From Brevundimonas sp. UBA6550 (GTDB taxonomy: Bacteria; Pseudomonadota; Alphaproteobacteria; Caulobacterales; Caulobacteraceae): a stretch of 64,000 nt of DNA. Location: positions 1-64,000 of the forward strand of contig NZ_DJKE01000008.1 in NCBI RefSeq assembly GCF_002434505.1, written 5' to 3'. A program made the translations under genes and the position numbers. Below the pieces are notes generated by a model. It made no database searches. It was not told the DNA's origin and worked only from the letters and a program-made list of their open reading frames with translations. This document shows positions 17,657 to 25,821 of this stretch, piece after piece. Within the stretch, counting starts at the first letter, position 1. The number at the start of each line of letters is the position of its first letter.

Positions 17657-19036
17657 ATGGCTTCGGCCGCAGAACAACTCGCCGCCAATATGAACATCGG
17701 CTCGTTCGCGAAAGCGACCGAGCTGCACAAGCGCCTGCTGTTCACGCTGGGCGCGCTTCTGGTCTATCGCATCGGCACCTATGTGCCGATCCCGGGCATC
17801 AACTCGCAGGCCTTCCTGCAGTTCTTCCAGGACCCCTCGGGCCAGCGCGGCATCTTGGACATGTTCAACATGTTCTCGGGCGGCGCGGTCGAGCGTATGG
17901 CCATCTTCGCGCTGAACGTGATGCCCTACATCTCGGCGTCCATCATCGTGCAGCTGATGGGCACGGTGTATCCGCCCTGGGAGAAGCTGAAGAAGGAAGG
18001 CGGCGAAAGCGGCCGCAAGCAGCTGAACCAGTACACCCGCTATCTGACGGTGTTCCTGGCGCTGGCGCAGTCGTTCGGCATCGCCGCCGGCCTGAACAGC
18101 ACGGCGGGCCTGGTCGACAATCCCGGCGTCTTCTTCATCGCCTCGACGGTCGTGACCCTGACCGGCGGCACCATGTTCCTGATGTGGCTGGGTGAGCAGG
18201 TGACGGCGCGCGGCGTCGGCAATGGCATCTCGCTGATCATCTTCGCCGGCATCGTGGCGGTCCTGCCGTCCACCATCGCGCGTCTGCTGGGCCTGGCCCA
18301 GCAAGGCCAGATGTCGGCCTTCGCCCTGCTGTTCATCGCCGTCCTGGCCGTGGCCACCGTGGTCTTCATCGTCTTCATGGAACGCGCCCAGCGCCGTCTT
18401 CTGATCCAGTATCCGAAGCGCCAGGAAGGCAATCGCATGGCCGGGGGCGAGCGTTCGTTCCTGCCGCTGAAGGTCAACACCGCCGGCGTGATCCCGCCGA
18501 TCTTCGCCTCGTCGCTGCTGATGCTGCCGACGACGGTTGCGACCATGACGGCCAACGCCGACCTGCCCAGCTGGATGAGCTGGCTGCCGCTGGTGACGGC
18601 GCAGCTGACGCATGGCCAGCCGCTGTTCATGGCGCTGTACGCCGCCCTGATCGTCTTCTTCTGCTTCTTCTACACCTCGATCACCTTCAACCCTGAAGAC
18701 ACGGCCGAGAACCTGCGGAAATACGGCGGCTTCCTGCCGGGGATCCGTCCGGGCAAGCGCACGGCGGAATATCTGGACTATGTGCTGACCCGGCTGACGG
18801 TGATCGGCGCGGCCTATATCACCGCCGTCTGCCTGCTGCCGGAGTTCATCGTCAGCCAGTTCGGCAACAGCCTGTACTTTGGCGGAACGTCTATCTTGAT
18901 CGTGGTCTCGGTCACCATGGACACTGTGGCCCAGATTCAGTCCCAACTGCTGGCCCACCAGTACGAAGGCCTGATCAAGAAGGCCAAGCTGCGTGGTCGT
19001 GGCGGTCGCGGCGCGCCGACGCCGGTGCGTCGCTAA
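17657..19036 (+). CDS. secY: Protein translocase subunit SecY
   Basis: The 459-residue inner-membrane protein is full-length SecY with ten membrane segments. It includes the plug-region PGINSQAFLQFF, NVMPYISASIIVQL, and the cytoplasmic loop RAQRRLLIQYPKRQ. It forms the Sec channel with SecE and SecG. GGGGA lies 7-8 bases before the ATG. rpmJ, which follows secY in E. coli, is absent; adk follows 39 bases later, as usual in alphaproteobacteria. Confidence 0.98.
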   Translation: MASAAEQLAANMNIGSFAKATELHKRLLFTLGALLVYRIGTYVPIPGINSQAFLQFFQDPSGQRGILDMFNMFSGGAVERMAIFALNVMPYISASIIVQLMGTVYPPWEKLKKEGGESGRKQLNQYTRYLTVFLALAQSFGIAAGLNSTAGLVDNPGVFFIASTVVTLTGGTMFLMWLGEQVTARGVGNGISLIIFAGIVAVLPSTIARLLGLAQQGQMSAFALLFIAVLAVATVVFIVFMERAQRRLLIQYPKRQEGNRMAGGERSFLPLKVNTAGVIPPIFASSLLMLPTTVATMTANADLPSWMSWLPLVTAQLTHGQPLFMALYAALIVFFCFFYTSITFNPEDTAENLRKYGGFLPGIRPGKRTAEYLDYVLTRLTVIGAAYITAVCLLPEFIVSQFGNSLYFGGTSILIVVSVTMDTVAQIQSQLLAHQYEGLIKKAKLRGRGGRGAPTPVRR

Positions 19037-19075
19037 CTTCAAGCCGACAGAGACGCCCAGGGGAGGGCTGATAGC

Positions 19076-19636
19076 GTGAACTTGATCCTGTTCGGACCGC
19101 CGGCGGCGGGCAAGGGCACCCAGGCCAAGCGGCTGGTGGAAGAGAAGGGCATGGTCCAGCTCTCCACCGGCGACATGCTGCGGGCGGCCATCGCCTCGGG
19201 CTCGGAGCTGGGCGTCAAGGTCAAGGACGTGCTGGCGCGCGGCGATCTGGTCACCGACGAGATCGTCATCGCCCTGATCGAGGATCGTCTGCCCGAGGCC
19301 GAGGCCGCCGGCGGCGCCATCTTCGACGGATTTCCCCGCACCGTGGCCCAGGCCGAGGCCCTGGACGCCATGCTGGCCAAGCGCGACGCGCAGATCGACG
19401 CCGTCGTGCGGCTGAAGGTGGACGACGCCGCCCTGACCGAACGGATCGCCAAGCGGTTCGCCGACCAAGGCCGGCCAGACGACAATCCGGAATCGTTCAA
19501 GGTCCGGCTGGAGGCCTATAACCGCAACACCGCCCCGCTGCTTCCCTATTACGAAAAGCAGGGCAAGCTGACCGAGGCGGACGGCATGGGCTCTATCGAC
19601 TCGGTCGCCAAGGCCATCGACGCCGCCCTGGCGTGA
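19076..19636 (+). CDS. adk: Adenylate kinase
   Basis: The 186-residue enzyme converts ATP and AMP into two ADP. The P-loop FGPPAAGKGTQAKRL is at residues 5-19, followed by QLSTGDMLRAAI and DGFPRTVAQAEALD. The LID region is short (RFADQGRPDDNPESF) and lacks the zinc-type insertion. The start is GTG behind GGGGAGGG. It is in the secY transcription unit. Confidence 0.96.
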   Translation: MNLILFGPPAAGKGTQAKRLVEEKGMVQLSTGDMLRAAIASGSELGVKVKDVLARGDLVTDEIVIALIEDRLPEAEAAGGAIFDGFPRTVAQAEALDAMLAKRDAQIDAVVRLKVDDAALTERIAKRFADQGRPDDNPESFKVRLEAYNRNTAPLLPYYEKQGKLTEADGMGSIDSVAKAIDAALA

Positions 19637-19666
19637 CCAAAGCCGGCCTCGGGCGTTAGACGTCCG

Positions 19667-20404
19667 ATGATCGACGACGACGCCAATCCCGACAAGAGGC
19701 GCGCCCGCAGACGCTGGCGCGCCTTCGCCGTTTTCTGCGCCGTCGCCGGGGCGCAGACGGGGCTGTTCCTGCTGCTAGGCCGGATCGACGGCCGGACGCC
19801 GCAGGTTCCGACTGCGCCCGAGCCGCAGCCCTTCGAGGTGGTGCTGTACGATCCGCCGCCGCCGGCGTCCGAACAGCCGCCGGCGCCGCAGACCGGCGGC
19901 GGCGCCCCCGCTGCGCCTTCCCGCATCCACACGCCCCCGCCGCCGAAACAGCCGCGAGCGCCCGAACTGCCGGCCCCGCCGAAACAGGCGCCGACCCCTG
20001 CGCCCGTCGTCGGCGTCGCGCCCGCGCCCTCGCCCCAGCCGGGCTTCGGCCAGGGCGGGCAGGGGACAGGCAGCGGCTCCGGCGTCGGGTCGGGATCGGG
20101 TCCGGGAAGCGGCTCGACAGGACCGCGCCTGTTGACGGGCCCCACGATCGGCCAGATTCGCGCCAACCACCCGCCGGCCGCCCGCAGCCGCTATGGCCGG
20201 GCCGAACTGTCGTGCGTCATCCGGCTGGACAACCGACTGGACGATTGTCGCGTCGTGGACGAGACGCCGCCGGGCCTGGGCTTCGGCGCGGCGGGCCTGC
20301 AGGTGTCGGGCGTCTTTCGTTTCCAGCCGCCGACCGAGAACGGCCGCCCCGTCGAGGGCCAGCGCGTCACCGTCGGCGTCGATTTCGGCCGCCCGCCGCG
20401 TTGA
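19667..20404 (+). CDS. TonB-like protein
   Basis: The 245-residue protein has a short basic N-terminus, one membrane segment (about 19-38), a long Pro-rich periplasmic spacer (40-120), a Gly-Ser stretch (about 125-150) and a C-terminal domain of about 90 residues. That domain resembles the TonB C-terminus (AELSCVIRLDNRLDDCRVVDETPPGLGFG...FRFQPPTENGRPVEG). This suggests energy transduction to outer-membrane receptors, or a TonB-like periplasmic role. It lies 30 bases after adk, inside the ribosomal gene block, and its stop lies just before the rpsM promoter. The two cysteines in the C-terminal domain are notable. Confidence 0.7.
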   Translation: MIDDDANPDKRRARRRWRAFAVFCAVAGAQTGLFLLLGRIDGRTPQVPTAPEPQPFEVVLYDPPPPASEQPPAPQTGGGAPAAPSRIHTPPPPKQPRAPELPAPPKQAPTPAPVVGVAPAPSPQPGFGQGGQGTGSGSGVGSGSGPGSGSTGPRLLTGPTIGQIRANHPPAARSRYGRAELSCVIRLDNRLDDCRVVDETPPGLGFGAAGLQVSGVFRFQPPTENGRPVEGQRVTVGVDFGRPPR

Positions 20405-20417
20405 TCCACGGCAGACG

Positions 20418-20445
20418 TTGACGCCCTGTGAATCATCTGTATAAG
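20418..20445 (+). promoter_or_regulatory. Promoter of the rpsM-rpsK-rpoA-rplQ unit
   Basis: TTGACG (20418-20423), a 16-base spacer and TATAAG (20440-20445) make a near-consensus housekeeping promoter just after the TonB-like gene. It should start the alpha operon transcript near 20452. Confidence 0.75.
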
Positions 20446-20495
20446 GGCGCCTTCCCGCGAAGGGCGCCACGCTCCTGGTTTGTTAACCGGAGCGT
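20446..20495 (+). promoter_or_regulatory. Two leader hairpins before rpsM
   Basis: GGCGCC-TTC (20446-20454) pairs with GAA-GGCGCC (20459-20468, one bulged G). Then ACGCTCC-GGTT pairs with AACC-GGAGCGT (20469-20495) around a TGTT loop with one bulged T, followed by TTTGTT. The second stem ends 36 bases before the rpsM GTG. It could be an attenuator or a ribosomal-protein binding site; that role is inferred. Confidence 0.5.
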
Positions 20496-20531
20496 TTGTT
20501 GCGTCTGACTAACGCGTATCTGGAGAATTTC

Positions 20532-20900
20532 GTGGCCCGTATTGCTGGCGTCAACATCCCGACCAACAAGCGCGTGGAAATCGCGCTTCAGTACATCCAT
20601 GGCATCGGCCCCGCCGCCGCCAAGGACATCACCGAGAAGGTGGGCATCGAGCCCGCCCGTCGCGTGAACCAGCTGACGGACGCCGAAGTCCTGTCGATCC
20701 GCGAAACGATCGACAAGGATCACACCGTCGAGGGCGACCTGCGCCGCGAGACGTCGATGAACATCAAGCGTCTGATGGACCTGGCCTGCTATCGCGGCCT
20801 GCGTCACCGCAAGGGCCTGCCGGTCCGCGGCCAGCGCACCCATACGAACGCCCGCACCCGCAAGGGTCCCGCCAAGCCGATCGCCGGCAAGAAGAAGTAA
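20532..20900 (+). CDS. rpsM: Ribosomal protein S13
   Basis: The 122-residue protein reads [19 protein letters not shown] and carries [16 protein letters not shown], as S13 does. The start is GTG at 20532 with GGAG 6 bases upstream; the upstream in-frame TTG at 20496 gives residues not found in S13. It is the first gene of the alpha operon. Confidence 0.96.
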   Translation: MARIAGVNIPTNKRVEIALQYIHGIGPAAAKDITEKVGIEPARRVNQLTDAEVLSIRETIDKDHTVEGDLRRETSMNIKRLMDLACYRGLRHRKGLPVRGQRTHTNARTRKGPAKPIAGKKK

Positions 20901-20909
20901 GACAGACAC

Positions 20910-21299
20910 ATGGCCAAGGAACCGGGTCGCGTAAAGAAGCGCGAGCGCAAGAACATCACCTCGGGCGTCGCCCACGTGAATGCTTCGTTCAACAACACCA
21001 TGATCACGATCACCGATGCCCAGGGCAACGCGATCTCGTGGTCTTCGGCCGGTCACATGGGCTTCAAGGGTTCGCGCAAGTCGACCCCTTACGCCGCCCA
21101 GATGGCTGCGGAAGACGCCGGCAAGAAGGCGCAGGAACACGGCGTGAAGACGCTGGAAGTGAACGTTTCGGGTCCGGGTTCCGGCCGTGAATCGGCCCTG
21201 CGCGCGCTGCAGTCGGTCGGCCTGACGATCACGACCATCCGCGACGTCACCCCGATGCCGCACAACGGTTGCCGTCCGCCCAAGCGTCGTCGCGTCTAA
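20910..21299 (+). CDS. rpsK: Ribosomal protein S11
   Basis: The 129-residue protein has the S11 core [18 protein letters not shown] and ends with [17 protein letters not shown] sequence ([13 protein letters not shown]). It lies on the 30S platform. rpsD, which follows in E. coli, is absent here, as in other alphaproteobacteria. Confidence 0.98.
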   Translation: MAKEPGRVKKRERKNITSGVAHVNASFNNTMITITDAQGNAISWSSAGHMGFKGSRKSTPYAAQMAAEDAGKKAQEHGVKTLEVNVSGPGSGRESALRALQSVGLTITTIRDVTPMPHNGCRPPKRRRV

Positions 21300-21330
21300 T
21301 CGCGACTTCGTTCAAGGCACACCCCATCTC

Positions 21331-21373
21331 CGTCGGCTCCACCATGGCCTCGTCGACAAGGCCGGAGCCGACG
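21331..21373 (+). promoter_or_regulatory. Hairpin between rpsK and rpoA
   Basis: CGTCGGCTCC (21331-21340) pairs perfectly with GGAGCCGACG (21364-21373), and an inner GGCCT/AGGCC stem (21346-21350 with 21359-21363) extends it. No U-tract follows, so termination is unlikely. It ends 20 bases before the rpoA ATG. Confidence 0.5.
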
Positions 21374-21393
21374 AAACCCGTTCGAGGGACAAA

Positions 21394-22413
21394 ATGATCG
21401 AAAGAAACTGGCAAGAGCTGATCCGTCCCGAGAAGCCCCAGATCGAGACCGGTTCCGACGCCCAGCGCAAGGCGCGCCTGGTGGCCGAGCCCCTCGAGCG
21501 TGGCTTCGGCGTGACCCTCGGCAACGCGCTCCGTCGCGTTCTGCTGTCCTCGCTGCAAGGCGCGGCGGTCACCGCCATCCAGATCGACGGCGTGGTCCAT
21601 GAGTTCTCGTCGCTGGAAGGCGTGCGCGAAGACGTGGTCGACATCGTCCTGAACATCAAGCAACTGGCGCTGCGCATGCACGCCGAAGGCCCCAAGCGCA
21701 TGACCCTGCGCGCCACGGGCCCCGGCGCGGTGACGGCCGGCCAGATTGACGTGCCGGCCGACATCGAGGTTCTGAACCCCGATCACGTCATCTGCACGCT
21801 GGACGACGGCGCCTCGGTGCGCATGGAACTGACCGTCCAGAACGGCAAGGGCTATGTCGCGGCCGAACTGAACCGGCCGGAAGACGCCCCCATCGGCCTG
21901 ATCGCCGTGGATGCGCTGTATTCGCCGGTCAAGAAGGTGGCCTATCGCGTCGAGCCGACCCGTCAGGGCCAGTCGCTGGACTATGACAAGCTGCTGCTGG
22001 AAGTCGAAACCAACGGCGCGGTGACGCCTGTGGACGCCGTGGCCTACGCCGCGCGCATCCTGCAGGACCAACTGCAGATCTTCATCACCTTCGAAGAGCC
22101 CAAGAAGGCTGTCGAGCAGTCGGACGGCAAGCCCGACCTGCCCTTCAACCCGGCGCTGCTGAAGAAGGTGGACGAGCTGGAGCTGTCGGTCCGTTCGGCC
22201 AACTGCTTGAAGAACGACAACATCGTCTACATCGGCGACCTGATCCAGAAGACCGAGGGCGAAATGCTTCGCACCCCGAACTTCGGCCGCAAGTCGCTGA
22301 ACGAGATCAAGGAAGTTCTCGCGACGATGGGCCTCAGCCTCGGCATGGATGTGCCGAACTGGCCGCCCGAAAACATCGAAGATCTGGCCAAGAAGTTCGA
22401 CGACCAGATCTAA
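21394..22413 (+). CDS. rpoA: RNA polymerase subunit alpha
   Basis: The 339-residue protein has the N-terminal dimerisation domain with [17 protein letters not shown] and the C-terminal DNA-binding domain with [19 protein letters not shown] and [13 protein letters not shown]. It is full length. GAGGGA lies 6 bases before the ATG. It is in the alpha operon, between hairpin-bearing spacers on both sides. Confidence 0.98.
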   Translation: MIERNWQELIRPEKPQIETGSDAQRKARLVAEPLERGFGVTLGNALRRVLLSSLQGAAVTAIQIDGVVHEFSSLEGVREDVVDIVLNIKQLALRMHAEGPKRMTLRATGPGAVTAGQIDVPADIEVLNPDHVICTLDDGASVRMELTVQNGKGYVAAELNRPEDAPIGLIAVDALYSPVKKVAYRVEPTRQGQSLDYDKLLLEVETNGAVTPVDAVAYAARILQDQLQIFITFEEPKKAVEQSDGKPDLPFNPALLKKVDELELSVRSANCLKNDNIVYIGDLIQKTEGEMLRTPNFGRKSLNEIKEVLATMGLSLGMDVPNWPPENIEDLAKKFDDQI

Positions 22414-22423
22414 GTTCAACCCT

Positions 22424-22504
22424 CCGCCCGTCTCCTTTCGAGGAGAATGACGGGGCGGTTAGAAGATTACGGGCCTAGGTCTCCTGTCAGGAGATACCGG
22501 GCCC
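22424..22504 (+). promoter_or_regulatory. Two hairpins between rpoA and rplQ
   Basis: The first (22424-22458) pairs TCTCCT with AGGAGA around a TTCG tetraloop, extended by CCGCCC/GGGCGG. The second (22471-22504) pairs TCTCCT with AGGAGA around GTC, extended by GGGCC/GGCCC. The two share the same six-base arms, and alternative pairing between them and with the GGAGTAGGAGAG ribosome-binding region of rplQ is possible. Confidence 0.5.
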
Positions 22505-22522
22505 GGAGTAGGAGAGACCCTG

Positions 22523-22939
22523 ATGCGCCACGGCGCCGCCCATCGTAAACTCGGTCGCACGACCAGCCACCGCACCGCCATGTTCGCGAACATGGCCGCC
22601 TCGCTGATCAAGCACGAGCAAATCACCACGACCCTGCCCAAGGCCAAGGAACTGCGTCCCTTCGTCGAGAAGCTGGTCACCCTGGCCAAGAAGGGCGATC
22701 TGCACGCCCGTCGTCAGGCCATCAGCCAGGTTCGCGACGTGCCGCAGGTCGGCAAGCTGTTCGAGACGCTGGGCCCGCGCTACAGCGAGCGCAACGGCGG
22801 CTATATCCGCATCATGAAGGCCGGCTTCCGCCACGGCGACAACGCCCCGATGGCCGTGATCGAGTTCGTCGATCGCGACGTCGAGGCCAAGGGCAAGGAC
22901 TCCGGTCCGGTCCTGGCCTATGAAGGCGACGAAGACTAA
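22523..22939 (+). CDS. rplQ: Ribosomal protein L17
   Basis: The 138-residue protein starts [20 protein letters not shown] and has the L17 core [19 protein letters not shown]. It sits near the tunnel exit. It is the last gene of the ribosomal block and is followed by a strong terminator. Confidence 0.98.
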   Translation: MRHGAAHRKLGRTTSHRTAMFANMAASLIKHEQITTTLPKAKELRPFVEKLVTLAKKGDLHARRQAISQVRDVPQVGKLFETLGPRYSERNGGYIRIMKAGFRHGDNAPMAVIEFVDRDVEAKGKDSGPVLAYEGDED

Positions 22940-22964
22940 GACCCGGTCGAAAGACCAGACGCCG

Positions 22965-22997
22965 AAAGGGCGGTCGGAGCGATCCGGCCGCCCTTTT
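22965..22997 (+). terminator. Terminator of the alpha operon
   Basis: AAAGGGCGG-CGGA pairs with TCCG-CCGCCCTTT around a GCGA loop (one-base bulge), followed by TTTTGCTTTG. The loop and core match the terminator at 56-92. Confidence 0.85.
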
Positions 22998-23034
22998 GCT
23001 TTGCGACACGCTCCGGTTGAGCCATGCTCTGGTT

Positions 23035-23877
23035 ATGAGCCGCACGATTCCGACCTTGCTCTTCTGCGCCTTGCTTGGCGGATGTATGCCGATCCGGTCG
23101 TTTCAGACTGTGACGACTGATGGCCTTTCCGCTGGAGGTATTTTCCAGCGCGGCGAGTTGATCACCGGCGTCAGGAGGGGCGGGGAAAGCGTCAGCTTGG
23201 GCGGCGTCGTACCGGCAGGGGATCTGTTGTGCGGCCGTCATCTTGATCCGCCGTGCTTCGCCGCGTCGGATTTGGCTGAGGTGACTGTCGCCGCTCCCTA
23301 TCAGACCACGGCAAAGGATTTGGCGATTCAGTCCCCGTTGATCGTTTTGGGCGTGGCCTTGTTGCCGCTTTCGCTCCTGCCGACAGCCAAACAGCCAAGT
23401 TGGTTGGAACGTGCAGACAATCCTTGTGTGGAAACAGGCGAGGCCGAGCCTTTCACGGTCGAGAACAAAAAGGATGTCAAGGACGAGGCCGTTGCTCTGG
23501 CGGGATTGATCGTTCGGCGACATGAACTGACGGGGAGTTGTCTGTTGTTCGTGTCAACTACCAGTCAGTCGAAGGATTTGAATCGGAGGATGGGGTTTAC
23601 CGCCACGGCACGACTGCGGTTCGAGGAACGAGCCTGTGTCGAAAATGACGGTCAAGCCGAAACGGCATGGCGGTGGAATCTGCCGCGAGAAGACCAGATG
23701 GACGAGGCAAGCGTCGTGACTTGGCCTGAAGAGCTTCGGCAAGTTCTGAACGATCCTGCGACGTTCGATTATCCTGGCCTGATGAAGGTCTGCCTCGCGC
23801 GAGGCGGCGTCAGGGCTGACCTGACCGATGCCATCCGACGTTCGCGTGAAGCATGGCCGCTGCCAACTGCGCTCTGA
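23035..23877 (+). CDS. Hypothetical lipoprotein
   Basis: The 280-residue protein starts MSRTIPTLLFCALLGGCMPI, a clear lipoprotein signal (Cys17). A second hydrophobic stretch (LIVLGVALLPLSLLP, about 100-115) may be a membrane segment. Six further cysteines lie in the mature part. Codon use is less GC-skewed than in neighbouring genes, which might mean more recent acquisition. I do not recognise the family. It stands alone after the alpha-operon terminator. Confidence 0.6.
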   Translation: MSRTIPTLLFCALLGGCMPIRSFQTVTTDGLSAGGIFQRGELITGVRRGGESVSLGGVVPAGDLLCGRHLDPPCFAASDLAEVTVAAPYQTTAKDLAIQSPLIVLGVALLPLSLLPTAKQPSWLERADNPCVETGEAEPFTVENKKDVKDEAVALAGLIVRRHELTGSCLLFVSTTSQSKDLNRRMGFTATARLRFEERACVENDGQAETAWRWNLPREDQMDEASVVTWPEELRQVLNDPATFDYPGLMKVCLARGGVRADLTDAIRRSREAWPLPTAL

Positions 23878-23881
23878 GCCG

Positions 23882-24001
23882 CTAGCTGTCGATCATGGCT
23901 GCAAAGGCCGTGAGCCATATGACGAGAATGCACAGGCCGTAGGCGATCTGGTCATGCAGCGGACGGCGAGGCGGGCGGGGCGGCGGATCGAGGTGCGACA
24001 T
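23882..24001 (-). CDS. Possible 39-residue membrane protein
   Basis: A short minus-strand frame encodes a proline-rich start (MSHLDPPPRPPRRP) followed by one strong hydrophobic segment (about 19-36, GLCILVIWLTAFAA) and a stop. Small single-span proteins of this shape are common in Caulobacterales. No clear ribosome-binding site is visible, and the sequence lies in the spacer upstream of the LysR gene, so it remains tentative. Confidence 0.4.
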   Translation of the reverse strand: MSHLDPPPRPPRRPLHDQIAYGLCILVIWLTAFAAMIDS

Positions 24002-24074
24002 CGGCCAGGTTGAAGCCGATAGGCGCGCGCCGGGAAATCGATTATGCGGTCAGGTCTGTGTGAGGGGAGGTCAC

Positions 24075-24992
24075 ATGACGGGCCGTGCGCCGCCGCCGTT
24101 GAATGCGCTGCGAACCTTCGAGGTCTTTGCCCGCCACGCCAGCATGACGCGGGCGGCGGCCGAACTGTGCGTCACCCATGGCGCGGTCAGCCGCCAGATC
24201 GCGGCGCTTCAGGCCGCGCTGGGCGTGCGGCTGGTCAGCGGGCCGCGCCATGCTCTCGTCCTGACGGAGGCCGGCCGTCGGTTGGCGGACGCTCTGACGC
24301 CCGCATTTGGCGCGATCACCGATGCGGTGTCTCAGGCGCGGGGCGAGGCGGTGCGCGAGATCGAGATTTCCTGCCTGGGCACCTTTGCGCTGAAATGGTT
24401 GATCCCGCGCCTGCCGCACTTTCTGGACGCGCATCCCGAGGTCAGGGTGCGGCTATCGGAATCCTATCTGCCGGTCGACTTTCGCCGGGATCGGTTCGAC
24501 GGCGCCATCCGCATCGTGGAGCCGGATCAGCGCCATGTCCGCACCGAAAACACGCGGTTTCTGTCCCAGCATCAGGGGCCGGTCGGCGCGCCGGGTCTGA
24601 TGGCGAAGATGCCCACGCTTCAGGCGGTCGGAGCGGCGCCGCGTCTGCGCTCGGCCACCTTCCGGCAGGCGTGGACGGTGTGGGCGGACCTGGCGGGCGT
24701 GACGTTGAAGAGCGACGCGCCGGAGCGGGAGTTCGCTCACAACCATTCGCTGGTCGAGGCCGCCGCATCGGGCCTGGGCGTGGCCATAGCGCCGTGGGCC
24801 TTGGTGGCGCCCGACGTCATGGCCGGGCGGCTGGTCGCGCCGTTCGGCTTTGAGGAGCGCGCGTCGTGGTTCGCCTTCCTGCGGCCGGAGGGGCGGCGCG
24901 ACCCCGCCGTGGACGCCTTCCGCGACTGGCTGGTGCGGGAAGGCGAGCGCAGCCCGCCGCCGCCTATTCCTTCGACAGGTCCTGCTTGTTGA
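24075..24992 (+). CDS. LysR-family transcriptional regulator (GcvA-like)
   Basis: The 305-residue protein has an N-terminal winged helix (PPLNALRTFEVFARHASMTRAA, VSRQIAALQAALG) and a C-terminal effector domain with ALKWLIPRLPHFLDAHPEV. This is the pattern of the GcvA/AmpR branch of LysR regulators. The ATG at 24075 follows GGGGAGG; a GTG 15 bases upstream overlaps that site. Its target is unclear. The 3' end overlaps the convergent ABC permease gene by 29 bases. Confidence 0.85.
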   Translation: MTGRAPPPLNALRTFEVFARHASMTRAAAELCVTHGAVSRQIAALQAALGVRLVSGPRHALVLTEAGRRLADALTPAFGAITDAVSQARGEAVREIEISCLGTFALKWLIPRLPHFLDAHPEVRVRLSESYLPVDFRRDRFDGAIRIVEPDQRHVRTENTRFLSQHQGPVGAPGLMAKMPTLQAVGAAPRLRSATFRQAWTVWADLAGVTLKSDAPEREFAHNHSLVEAAASGLGVAIAPWALVAPDVMAGRLVAPFGFEERASWFAFLRPEGRRDPAVDAFRDWLVREGERSPPPPIPSTGPAC

Positions 24993-25821
24993 ACCAGGCC
25001 ACGGCGGCGGCGAAGGGAACGACGATCCACAGGGCCAGGCCGAGCACGCCCTTGATCACCGCATGATCCGGCAGGTCCGCCGCCGCCGTCCCGCCCTGGA
25101 TGACGGCTTTCAGCAGGTCGGTCGCCATGCCGGGCGACAGCAGGGGCAGCAGCCAGCCGTCCGGGGTCACGCCCATCGGCATCAGAATCTGCGGCAGGAA
25201 GAACTGGCCGATGCCGATCACCAGCGGCGCGAACAGGGCGGCCAGAAGCGAGCGGGTCAGGACCGCCGCCAACAGGCCCAGCATGGTGAACTGCAGGATG
25301 CGCGCCCAGCCGGTCAGGGCCAGAAGGCCGAAGTCTGCGGCCGCCCCGCCCGTCATCGAGAAGGTCAGGGCCCGGCCGAACACGGCCGCCTGGATCAGGC
25401 TGGCGATCACGTCGGACACCAGGGCGGCGACGGTGGCGGCGATCATCAACAGGGCGACCACCACGACCTTGCCGGCCAGCAGGTTGGAACGGGTGTTTCG
25501 CGCGCTGATCAGCCGCCAGGTCTCCCAGCGATAGTCGCCGGCGTAGATGGTGGCCGCGCCGATCAGGACGAACATCAGGATGGCGGGGTTGGCGAAGTCG
25601 CCGGCGCTCTTGACCAAGGTCAGGCCCAGGTCCAGCGGGCCGCCCTTCATCAGTTCCGGCGGCAGCTTGCCGACCAGCTTGGCCTCATTGGCCTTGGCGA
25701 CCACGAAGCCGATGGTGGCCAGCAGCAGGCCGATGACCGGCACGAACAGCACGCTCCAGAACAAGGCGGTGCGGTTGCGCGACAGGCGATAGGTTTCGGA
25801 TCGGATCGCGTCAGCCAGCAC
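24964..25821 (-). CDS. ABC-2 type transporter permease
   Basis: The 285-residue protein has about six hydrophobic segments, the first at ALFWSVLFVPVIGLLLATIG, as in ABC-2 exporter permeases. It pairs with the ATPase encoded immediately upstream, whose stop overlaps its start by 11 bases. Substrate unknown. Confidence 0.8.
   Translation of the reverse strand: MLADAIRSETYRLSRNRTALFWSVLFVPVIGLLLATIGFVVAKANEAKLVGKLPPELMKGGPLDLGLTLVKSAGDFANPAILMFVLIGAATIYAGDYRWETWRLISARNTRSNLLAGKVVVVALLMIAATVAALVSDVIASLIQAAVFGRALTFSMTGGAAADFGLLALTGWARILQFTMLGLLAAVLTRSLLAALFAPLVIGIGQFFLPQILMPMGVTPDGWLLPLLSPGMATDLLKAVIQGGTAAADLPDHAVIKGVLGLALWIVVPFAAAVAWFNKQDLSKE

Noticed and set aside
17354..19468. A 704-codon open frame antisense to rplO, secY and adk
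   Set aside because: It lies opposite well-conserved genes, has no family-like sequence and is explained by high GC content and codon bias.
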